This document shows, piece by piece, positions 24,101-30,379 of a stretch of DNA of 40,214 nucleotides (positions are counted from its first letter, which is position 1; every line of letters starts with the position of its first letter). The notes below the pieces were generated by a model, which did no database searches, had not been told where the DNA came from, and worked only from the letters and a program-made list of their open reading frames with translations. Source of the DNA: Magnetococcales bacterium (GTDB lineage: Bacteria > Pseudomonadota > Magnetococcia > Magnetococcales > JADGAQ01); assembly GCA_015231925.1 (NCBI GenBank), contig JADGAQ010000013.1, forward strand, positions 1 through 40,214, read 5' to 3'. A program made the translations under genes and the position numbers.

Positions 24101-24971
24101 CGCAGCCCTGATGCCCACCCCGGACGGTCATCTGCTGCAAGGACGGCTGACCTGCCGATCGGCGGAGATTCACCTGGCCGAATCCGCCGCCGCCCGCATT
24201 CCGAAGTTGCACATCGTGGAAGGCGGGGTGGACGCCTCGCCCAAACCCCGGCAGGAGCCGGTTGCCACCCGTCGGGTTCTGCTCGACCTGCAGGTGGATG
24301 TACCAAACCGGGCCTTCGTGCGAGCCACCGATCTGGAGAGCGAATGGCAGGGGCGGGTGAATATCGGTGGGTACCTGGAGGAGCCGACCTGGCGTGGTAC
24401 CCTCTCTCTGGTCCAGGGCCGTCTCGGCGTTCTTGGCAAAACCTTCCAGATGGAACAAGGCCAGGTAGTGCTGAACGGCGCCGAGCCGCCGCAATTGAAC
24501 CTGCAGGCCACCCACCAGAGCCAGAGCCTCAAGACCCTGGTTCTGATAAGCGGCACCAGTCGCGCCCCGGAGATCGCCGTCTCGTCGGTGCCCTCGCTGC
24601 CGCGTGACGAGATCCTCTCCCGGCTGCTTTACGACAAGGGCATGGGCAATCTGGGGCCGGGCGAAGTGCTGGCCGTGGGCCGTGCGGCGTCGAAACTGGC
24701 GGGATTGGGCACGGAAGGCCCAGGCATGGTGGATCAGGTGCGCAACGCCCTGCGCCTGGATGTACTCTCCTTCGGCGCGGCTTCGGGGCCCGGCGTCGAG
24801 GTGGGCAAATACCTAAAGGAGGGACTCTATGTCGGCGTGGAACAGGGCATGACCGCTGACTCGGCGGCCATCAAGACCCAGATCGATCTCTCCCCGAGGG
24901 TGGTGCTGGAAACCCGCACCTCCCAGGACAAGGGGGCCGATATCGGGGTGAATTATAAGATAAATTACTAG
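21111..24971 (+). CDS. tamB: TamB, inner-membrane-anchored translocation/assembly (AsmA-like) protein
   Basis: A 1286-residue protein. One N-terminal signal anchor (IALPLLLILAIPPFLLG) is followed by more than 1100 residues of beta-rich, repetitive periplasmic sequence typical of the bridge-like AsmA/TamB lipid-transfer family. The conserved C-terminal TamB domain (~900-1286) includes FPYE-like WELADGTYENLEWG, VNIGGYLEEPTWRG and the ending ETRTSQDKGADIGVNYKINY. It spans the periplasm to meet TamA. Its ATG uses the last base of the tamA stop (TGATG). Its TAG stop is formed by the outer edge of the inverted-repeat element beginning at 24969, so the insertion defines the C-terminus. A Tyr end is usual for TamB, so little or nothing seems lost. 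Confidence 0.93.
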   Translation: MPRLRWKRLFRIALPLLLILAIPPFLLGTESGLQALLHLSQPLLKTIGIALPNACQGRIAGALRCEKVLLSDDNGVWLSLDNLAAEWDWRAIEERRLRLHSLRASQVHLQRLPETTGSAPTWPLIDIARLEAPTITLDAAVAGRATTLSLAGRATLQTDGALDGLLELTAREGSDLSLRLEGRIAGEITLSARLRESAGGLLAKGGPLLLDLTGTGPPDNWKGQFQGELPGQLTLKGEIEASWPSRRIQGRLIAHQAHPLIREGVTGLFALAPVEKGWELRNLRLQGSGWSVQGDVALSDTNALSGTLTSNLSKDGPWSSWSNGAVEAAELQWSLSANLSEPHLSGRGRVISPLAETVHLHLDGEPLPQARIQGGLLASGVHLKKGALPRPGRLNVEVDLPPWTAGSELPPLPLRADWQDLSSGRKEIDALLGKEIRATARLQFPSGQRFHLDNLEILGKGARLKGTIQGDSATWGGPLQLEVDNLSLALGEVGGKLRADSHLLIRQGDFQLTGRLRGEKLTAAGLTGGSWQSRLDLSPHGLELREITLALGGITGSGWLTLPEKGDLRANLAFSAPRFVWAEQLTLAGAEGTLLLEPVEKRTVARLRLNAEHLRSGSHLSAKAITLDGESTDPFGAANGTWRWQSREGFAGPLIWDRATGKGQLLATGSTFQVDTTRQKDRGRLEGRFNREATGWQLQLEQLRLTTPAHQVTLTRQTTLHVSPKGSVSGQANLLLDEAPLELQASLTASEIDLTAHGKNLPLALLALWQPDPELTGTADWQLSVSGPRLAPRGSMRVESRGIGVPAARLHGLHGVVEARLSAERLDASLSLEGLPGQPLSARVALPLIPNRDGLPQLSPHAPLSGHLSWKGPLEEIGGLLPWPTHQVQGTLGLEASLSGSGDSPLVKGSWELADGTYENLEWGTLLRQMILKGSFAWPGSLEATFQATDGKRGKVNGQLAAPLSRDIWPPPFQGEVTMHRLPLAKRDDLRLVLDGSAALMPTPDGHLLQGRLTCRSAEIHLAESAAARIPKLHIVEGGVDASPKPRQEPVATRRVLLDLQVDVPNRAFVRATDLESEWQGRVNIGGYLEEPTWRGTLSLVQGRLGVLGKTFQMEQGQVVLNGAEPPQLNLQATHQSQSLKTLVLISGTSRAPEIAVSSVPSLPRDEILSRLLYDKGMGNLGPGEVLAVGRAASKLAGLGTEGPGMVDQVRNALRLDVLSFGAASGPGVEVGKYLKEGLYVGVEQGMTADSAAIKTQIDLSPRVVLETRTSQDKGADIGVNYKINY

Positions 24972-25114
24972 GGCGTGTTGACATTCACCATCTTTTGGTC
25001 CCTGGCCGCGTTGCAATCCGGTTCGGAATGCTCATGTAGGCGAGCTACACTCCGCTTCCTCACCGTCTTGCGCCTTGCCAGGAACCAAAATCTGGCAAAT
25101 GTCAACACGCCCTA
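24969..25114. repeat. 146-bp inverted-repeat (MITE-like) element, full copy
   Basis: The perfect 17-base ends TAGGGCGTGTTGACATT and AATGTCAACACGCCCTA face each other at 24969-24985 and 25098-25114. Inside these, a second imperfect pairing continues (TTTTGGTCCCTGGC with GCCAGGAACCAAAA). The centre includes TGTAGGCGAGCTACA, itself a hairpin. There is no open frame of note. A diverged copy lies at 28595-28681. The layout is that of a non-autonomous miniature transposable element or a large stem-loop repeat. It sits between tamB and the convergent HD-GYP gene, where it could also act as a terminator-like structure. Confidence 0.85.
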
Positions 25115-25156
25115 GCAGATACTGTTCCCACGACCACCCTGTCTCCACGGGTGTTC

Positions 25157-27220
25157 TCAATCCTCGAAGCGACCGCGTATTTCCACGATCTGGGGCAACA
25201 CCCGCAGAAAACAGGTCACCAGGAAGGGATCGAAAGCCTTGCCGCTGTTGGTTACCACCTCCCGCACCGCCTGCTCCACGCTCCAGGCCTTCTTGTAGGG
25301 GCGTTCGGAGGTCAGAGCATCGAAAACATCCGCGATGGCGCATACCCGCCCCGGAAGGGGGATCTCCTCACCCGAGAGTCCCAGGGGATAGCCCGCGCCG
25401 TCCCAGCGTTCGTGATGGGTCAGGGCGATGATGTGGGCCATCTTCATCGGCTCCATGGTGAAACCTTGCAGCATCGAAGAGCCGATAACCGAATGCTCCT
25501 TGATCGCCTCGTACTCCTCGGGCGTCAGTCGCCCCGGTTTGAGCAGGATGCTGTCGGGAACCCCGATCTTGCCCAAATCGTGCATCGGCGCGGCACAGAG
25601 CATCACCTCGCACTGCACCTCCGGAAGACCGGCCTCCCGGGCCAGGCAGGCGGCATAGTGGCTCATGCGCACCACATGGTTGCCGGTATCGATATCGCGG
25701 TACTCCGCCGCCATGCCAAGGCGATGAATCAGGTCGAGACGAGCCTTCTTCAGCTCTTCGTTCTGGGTGGCGATGGCCTCTTCCATGCGGTGCCTCTCCA
25801 CCACGCCCGCCAGCACGCCCGCCACGGAGGTGAGGAACTTCTCCTCTTCTTCATTGCGCACATGGCCCTCATCCAGGTAAAGGGTGAGGAGGCCTTCCAG
25901 CCGATCCTGGGATGAAAGCATCGGCACACAATAGTGGCCGTGGGGCAGCATATGGGGATGCCGGATGGCATGCCGCTCATCCACCCGATCGGAAAAGACC
26001 AGTTGCCGGGTGTTGATCGCCATCCCGCAATGGCAGAGTCCCGGCTTGATGGTGCGACAGGTCTCCCGCAAAGAGGCGGAAAAACCGCGCTGCACACACA
26101 GACCCACCACGCCCATGTCATCGGCCCGGGCCAGGAAAATGGCCCCTTTGCGCTGTGACATCAGCCAGGGAAAGGCCAACAGCGCGTCGAGCGCCTCGGC
26201 CATCTGATCCTGCAGTGGCCGGCGGCTCACCGCATTGCGCAGAATGTCGTTGACCACGGTTTGCTGGCGCAGGAACATCTGAACGCGGCGTTGCGCCAGG
26301 GAGCGTTCGGAAATCTCCCGGGTCAGGCGCAGATGGGACTCTTCCAGTTCGCCCAACTGGCGGCGCAGCGCCTGACGCGACTCCACCAGCACCGAAGACA
26401 TCCGGTTGAAGGAGATAGCCATGGCGCCGATTTCGTCATTTTGCCCGTCGTTGATGCGCTGCACCACATCAGGATTTGCCGCCACCCGTTCCATGGTGGC
26501 CCCGAAACCCAGAAGACGCCGGTTGACCAGTCGCTCGAAGAAAAAGTGAATGCCCAGCCAGATGGCGATGAAAAGCAGGCCGAAAACCGCCGCCACCATC
26601 AGGGCGCTGCTGCGCAACGGCTCGGTGACATGGCGCGCATCGATGGAAACCACCATCGCGGCAATCACCTCCCCCGTTTTCCAGCCGAAGCCATGGCTGT
26701 TTCCGTAGCGTTCGACCACCGTCTGAGGAGCCTTGGAGGCTTCTCCGTGGCAGTGCAGACACCCCTCCTCGACCTTGACGGGACGAGCCAGGAAAAAGTG
26801 GTCCCCGTTATCCGTGAACCCCGAAATTTCTTTCTTCGAAGAAGCCTGACGAAACTGATGAATCAGGGCCTCTTCCTCGGGAGTGGCCCGATTGGCGGCA
26901 TTGAGAGGATTCAGGGAAGGCTGCCGGAGGTGATAACCTTCGGCCATTTGGTGGAACCGGTCAAAGATGCGGGCCGTGACGAAGGTGCTGGAATGGGTCT
27001 CCAGGGAAAAACCCCGCCCGGAACGATCCATGGCCGGACGCAATTCCTCCTTGACGAACTCCCGTGAGGCCGAGGCAAACTGCAGCATCAGTTCCGCCCG
27101 ATCGCGAAACTGCTGCACCAGTCCTCTGGCGCTGGTTCGACCGAACCACCAGGCATCCCCGAGGATTACCAGCAGCAGGACGACCGTTATGGCGGAAAGA
27201 AATCGGGTCTTTAGCGACAT
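25157..27220 (-). CDS. HD-GYP c-di-GMP phosphodiesterase with heme-c-type periplasmic sensor
   Basis: A 687-residue membrane receptor from the ATG at 27220; 27 further in-frame codons upstream lack a ribosome site. TM1 is at ~10-22 (AITVVLLLVILG). A periplasmic Tll0287-like/DUF3365 domain (~30-195) contains CLHCH (~154), the covalent heme c signature. TM2 is at ~205-225, HAMP at ~230-285 and a coiled coil follows. A GAF-like domain (~320-480) has extra Cys/His (GLCHCGM). The HD-GYP output domain (~490-680) has HDLGKIG and HHERWDGAGYP, the metal-binding and GYP motifs, so it should hydrolyse c-di-GMP. Heme would allow sensing of redox state, CO, NO or oxygen. It is convergent with tamB and divergent from the AIM24 gene. 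Confidence 0.92.
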   Translation of the reverse strand: MSLKTRFLSAITVVLLLVILGDAWWFGRTSARGLVQQFRDRAELMLQFASASREFVKEELRPAMDRSGRGFSLETHSSTFVTARIFDRFHQMAEGYHLRQPSLNPLNAANRATPEEEALIHQFRQASSKKEISGFTDNGDHFFLARPVKVEEGCLHCHGEASKAPQTVVERYGNSHGFGWKTGEVIAAMVVSIDARHVTEPLRSSALMVAAVFGLLFIAIWLGIHFFFERLVNRRLLGFGATMERVAANPDVVQRINDGQNDEIGAMAISFNRMSSVLVESRQALRRQLGELEESHLRLTREISERSLAQRRVQMFLRQQTVVNDILRNAVSRRPLQDQMAEALDALLAFPWLMSQRKGAIFLARADDMGVVGLCVQRGFSASLRETCRTIKPGLCHCGMAINTRQLVFSDRVDERHAIRHPHMLPHGHYCVPMLSSQDRLEGLLTLYLDEGHVRNEEEEKFLTSVAGVLAGVVERHRMEEAIATQNEELKKARLDLIHRLGMAAEYRDIDTGNHVVRMSHYAACLAREAGLPEVQCEVMLCAAPMHDLGKIGVPDSILLKPGRLTPEEYEAIKEHSVIGSSMLQGFTMEPMKMAHIIALTHHERWDGAGYPLGLSGEEIPLPGRVCAIADVFDALTSERPYKKAWSVEQAVREVVTNSGKAFDPFLVTCFLRVLPQIVEIRGRFED

Positions 27221-27349
27221 CGTCCTTGAATCGGGCGTAAGATGGAGTTTCTCTCCGTGATTTGACGTATAAGTGGCATTGTGCAATGTTTCCATGTACA
27301 CGGCAAGGATGAGGAATTCATTTCAAACATCAAAAGGAGCCGGATAACC

Positions 27350-28099
27350 ATGCAGTGTCATGAAGTCGATTATCGCATTTTGGGAACGGACACCCAGTTG
27401 GTGGAAGTTGTGCTGGATCCGGGTGAAACCGTCATCGCCGAAGCCGGCGCCATGAACTACATGGATGGTGGCATCCGCTTCGAAACCCGGCTCGGTGACG
27501 GTTCCCGTCCAACCAGCGGTTTTTTCGGCAAACTCTGGGATGCCGGCTCCCGCATGTTGACGGGAGAGTCCCTCTTTTTAACTCACTTCAGCAACGAAGG
27601 CCCCGGTCGTCAAACGGTTGCCTTCGCCGCGCCGTCTCCCGGTCCGGTCATCCCGGTCCATCTGGGAGAGATCGGCGGTGAAATCCTCTGTCAGAAAGAC
27701 GCCTTCCTGGCCGCCGCGCTGGGTACCCGCATCAGCCTGGGCTTCAACCGCCGACTGGGCAGCGGCTTTTTCGGCGGCGAAGGATTCATCCTGCAGAAAC
27801 TTCAGGGTGATGGTCTGGTCTTCATCCACGCCGGCGGATGCGTGGTCGAGAAACGACTCGACAACAGCACACTTCTCGTCGATACCGGATGCCTGGTCGC
27901 TTTCACCCCCGGAATCGATTTCGATATTCAACTCGCCGGGGGGCTCAAATCGATGATCTTCGGCGGAGAGGGCCTCTTTCTGGCCACCTTGCGCGGCACC
28001 GGACGGGTCTGGCTGCAAAGCATGCCCTTCTCCAGACTGGTGGAACGCATTGCCGCCGGCCTGCCCAAACCCCCCGCCAACCGGGAAGATCGAACCTGA
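27350..28099 (+). CDS. AIM24 / TIGR00266-family protein
   Basis: A 249-residue protein. The ATG at 27350 has AAAGGAGC ten bases upstream; the frame opens further back without a signal. It opens [20 protein letters not shown] and contains [16 protein letters not shown] and the Gly-rich middle [19 protein letters not shown]. It ends with [20 protein letters not shown] followed by a basic tail. The beta-rich fold (tryptophan RNA-binding attenuator protein-like) is conserved from bacteria to the mitochondrial AIM24. The bacterial function is unknown. No signal peptide is seen. It is divergent from the HD-GYP gene with 130 bases between, and lies upstream of the cold-shock gene. Confidence 0.9.
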   Translation: MQCHEVDYRILGTDTQLVEVVLDPGETVIAEAGAMNYMDGGIRFETRLGDGSRPTSGFFGKLWDAGSRMLTGESLFLTHFSNEGPGRQTVAFAAPSPGPVIPVHLGEIGGEILCQKDAFLAAALGTRISLGFNRRLGSGFFGGEGFILQKLQGDGLVFIHAGGCVVEKRLDNSTLLVDTGCLVAFTPGIDFDIQLAGGLKSMIFGGEGLFLATLRGTGRVWLQSMPFSRLVERIAAGLPKPPANREDRT

Positions 28100-28251
28100 A
28101 AAAAATCGTCCGGAACGATCCATTTTTCTGTTTACAGAATCCCCCCACTGTGGTACAAGAACACAACCAGCCGGCAGGTTTGCTTCGATTCACAAGGCGT
28201 GTTAGGGCTCTGCCGTGGTTCATCTTCAATTCTTATGGAGTATCGGGTAAC

Positions 28252-28464
28252 ATGGCAGACCGGGAAACGGGAACCGTCAAGTGGTTCAATGAGAGCAAAG
28301 GTTTCGGATTCATTCAGCGGGAGCAGGGTCGTGGGGACGTCTTCGTCCATTTCAGCGCCATCTCCGGTTCCGGCTTTCGCACGTTGAATGAAGGCCAACG
28401 GGTTGAGTTCACCGTCACACAAGGGGAAAAAGGGCCCAAAGCGGAGAACGTTGCCCCGATGTAA
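28252..28464 (+). CDS. Cold-shock-domain protein (CspA family)
   Basis: A 70-residue protein of the usual CspA length. It carries both RNA-binding motifs: KGFGFI (RNP1) and VFVHF (RNP2), with [16 protein letters not shown] at the N-terminus. It binds single-stranded nucleic acid and melts RNA structure. The start at 28252 has ATGGAG ~11 bases upstream. About 150 untranslated-looking bases separate it from the AIM24 gene, fitting the long 5' leader often seen for csp mRNAs. Two tandem terminators follow. Confidence 0.96.
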   Translation: MADRETGTVKWFNESKGFGFIQREQGRGDVFVHFSAISGSGFRTLNEGQRVEFTVTQGEKGPKAENVAPM

Positions 28465-28499
28465 TCCCCACCCGGTTCTGGCCGGAATTGATTGAAATG

Positions 28500-28533
28500 A
28501 AAAGCTCCCGTCTTTCCCGGCGGGAGCTTTTTT
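28500..28533 (+). terminator. Intrinsic terminator 1 after the cold-shock gene
   Basis: AAAGCTCCCG and CGGGAGCTTT pair around a short loop (TCTTTCCCGG region) and are followed by a run of T. Confidence 0.9.
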
Positions 28534-28552
28534 ATCGGTACCGAGCTTCATC

Positions 28553-28587
28553 AAAAGCTCCCGCCCTTCCCGGCGGGAGCTTTTTTT
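28553..28587 (+). terminator. Intrinsic terminator 2 after the cold-shock gene
   Basis: The same stem as terminator 1 (AAAAGCTCCCG with CGGGAGCTTTTTTT), about 20 bases downstream and nearly identical in sequence. It looks like a tandem duplication of the terminator. Confidence 0.9.
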
Positions 28588-28594
28588 GGTTCTG

Positions 28595-28681
28595 GTGTCG
28601 ACAGTTGCCGGATTTTGCTTCCTGGCAAGGGGCAAGAGGGTGCGGTAGCGGAATGCCGTTGCCTGCATGAGCCTTCCGAAC
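28595..28681 (+). repeat. Diverged partial copy of the 146-bp inverted-repeat element
   Basis: Read on the plus strand, this stretch aligns over ~86 bases with one gap to the minus strand of 24969-25114. Shared landmarks are TTGCC-GATTTTG-TTCCTGGCAAGG and CATGAGC-TTCCGAAC. The second half and its end repeat are not recognisable, so it is a decayed relic. It directly follows the tandem terminators. Confidence 0.7.
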
Positions 28682-28967
28682 TACAACCCGGACAGAAAAG
28701 AGGGTGGATGTCCACACCCCCCGTTCAAAGGTAAACACGTTGGCCATGCCATCCAAGCACCTCCTCCAACCACGGAATAATTTCTCTGGATGGCCAAACA
28801 ATACAGGTATAATCTGTCCCAAAATGATATCGTCTGTGGTCCATTGTCGAACGTTGATACCGGGCAGACCTAATCACGCAAAATTAGGAATGTAATCATT
28901 CCGAAAGATCGTTAAAGATTGAAGAAATAATCGATTTAAAGAGTTTTGTAATTTACTCCAAACAATA
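28682..28967. other. AT-rich leader region of the exosortase locus
   Basis: About 285 bases, clearly more AT-rich than the surroundings from 28840 on. A small inverted repeat, GGAATGTAATCATTCC (28887-28902), lies 66 bases before the exosortase start and is a possible regulator site. No convincing sigma-70 or sigma-54 promoter could be chosen, and I see no gene. Confidence 0.4.
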
Positions 28968-29789
28968 ATGAGTATTTTGGTGAATTATTCCAGTGATCCA
29001 CACGGCCATCGCCTGTCCCGACGCCTGTTGGTGGGAATTCTGGTGGCGGAGGTGCTGGCCTTCTGGCCGGTCTGGCTGTGGTATGCGAGACGGCTATTGG
29101 CCGACCCGGAAGGCTGGGGGAGTTTGATGGCCTTGCTGGCGGCGGCGGCAACGCTCTTTCGTGTCGAGCCTGACGACCGGCACCCTGCCACGGATCCCCT
29201 GATGTGGGCATCCTGGGCTGTGCTGCTCTACGCCATGGGCTTTCTGTTCCTGCCACCGTTGCTCCATATGATCCTCGCTGTGGCGGCGCTGGGTATCACC
29301 CTGCATACAGGGCTTGCAGGCCGACTCCCGTCATGGCCTTTCTGGGGGTTGCTGCTGTTGGTCTCGCCGCTGATCCCCTCTTTGCAGTTTTATCTGGGAT
29401 TTCCCATGCGGTGGGTCTCGGCCGCCGTGGCTGCCCTGCTGCTCAACCTGCAGGGATGGCCCGTCCAACATCAAGGGGTGTCACTGGTGTGGGGGCCGCA
29501 CATGCTGCCGTTCGATGCCCCGTGTAGTGGTGTCCGGATGTTGTGGTCGGGGTTGCTGGTGACCTGGTTCCTTTGTGGTTGGCAGCGTGCCTCGGCGTTG
29601 CGAACCGCCGCGATGACCGGCTTATGCCTGGTTTTGGTGCTGCTGGGCAATGGTCTGCGCGGCGCCAGCCTGTTCCACGTCGAAGGCAGCCCAATCCCCT
29701 GGCCACCCTGGGTCCACGAGGGAGTGGGGTGGGTGGTGTTTCTCGGCATCACCATGATTCTGGCCATCGTGGCCTTGCGCCGGCCATGA
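28968..29789 (+). CDS. Exosortase family protein
   Basis: A 273-residue integral membrane protein with about eight hydrophobic helices. The three exosortase active-site residues are present in order: Cys186 in DAPCSGVRMLWSG, Arg231 in LGNGLRGASLFH and His250 in WVHEGVGW. Exosortases are membrane transpeptidases that recognise PEP-CTERM signals and process or anchor secreted proteins, usually alongside exopolysaccharide. The stop overlaps the EpsI-like start (ATGA). A VIT-domain protein with a PEP-CTERM tail lies two genes downstream and is the likely substrate. The start ATG at 28968 has only a weak ribosome site. The exosortase subtype cannot be fixed by eye. Confidence 0.9.
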   Translation: MSILVNYSSDPHGHRLSRRLLVGILVAEVLAFWPVWLWYARRLLADPEGWGSLMALLAAAATLFRVEPDDRHPATDPLMWASWAVLLYAMGFLFLPPLLHMILAVAALGITLHTGLAGRLPSWPFWGLLLLVSPLIPSLQFYLGFPMRWVSAAVAALLLNLQGWPVQHQGVSLVWGPHMLPFDAPCSGVRMLWSGLLVTWFLCGWQRASALRTAAMTGLCLVLVLLGNGLRGASLFHVEGSPIPWPPWVHEGVGWVVFLGITMILAIVALRRP

Positions 29790-30313
29790 ATTCCGCCGTA
29801 TGGCGTCTTCTGCTATTATGCCTCGCCGCTGGGCTGATCCCCTTCTGGCCGTCGTCGTTCCAGAAAACACCCCCGCAAGAATATCAGGAATCCTTTGCCG
29901 GCTGGCCCCGGGAGTGGCAGGGTCTTCCCCTTCGGCAACTGCCTCTGGCCGATTATGAACAGGCCTTCGGGACCGGTTTTCCGGGCCGTCTGGCCCGGTT
30001 CACCGATGGGCGACGGCAGATTGTCATCCGCTGGATCACCCAGGCAACCCGCAAACTGCACCCCGCCTCCGATTGTTTCCGCGCCCTGGGCTACGACATC
30101 TCCCCGCTTCCCGCCGCGCGTACTTCCAAGATACACCACCTGCACTGTTTCCTTGCCACCGCCCAACGGGACAAATTCCATGTCTGTGAATGGGTGCAGG
30201 ATGACCGGGGCGGACAGTGGTCGGATATCTCCCAATGGTTCTGGCAGGCGTTGATGTCTCCGGAAAGCGGTCCGTGGTGGTCCTACACGGTTGCTGAACC
30301 GCTCTCGCCATAA
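29786..30313 (+). CDS. EpsI-like exosortase-associated protein
   Basis: A 175-residue protein from the ATG at 29786, which overlaps the exosortase stop. The frame is open much further upstream, but that part is a shadow of the exosortase gene. It has an N-terminal membrane helix (LLLLCLAAGLIPFWPSS). The periplasmic domain has the EpsI-type features W-x-G-x-x-L (REWQGLPLRQLPL) and KLHPASDCFRALGYDISPLP, comparable to HPPxxCxxxxGW in EpsI. Such domains occur fused to, or next to, exosortases and are thought to help processing. It is tightly linked to the exosortase gene. Confidence 0.82.
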   Translation: MNSAVWRLLLLCLAAGLIPFWPSSFQKTPPQEYQESFAGWPREWQGLPLRQLPLADYEQAFGTGFPGRLARFTDGRRQIVIRWITQATRKLHPASDCFRALGYDISPLPAARTSKIHHLHCFLATAQRDKFHVCEWVQDDRGGQWSDISQWFWQALMSPESGPWWSYTVAEPLSP

Positions 30314-30379
30314 ACCGAAGAGAATGTTACATTGCTCCAATATGAAGACTTATTCCACTTCTAATCCGGGTGCGACGCC

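Noticed and set aside
27262-27290. TTGACG with a possible -10 upstream of the AIM24 gene
   Set aside because: The -10 candidate AATGTT matches consensus at only three positions; too weak to list as a promoter.
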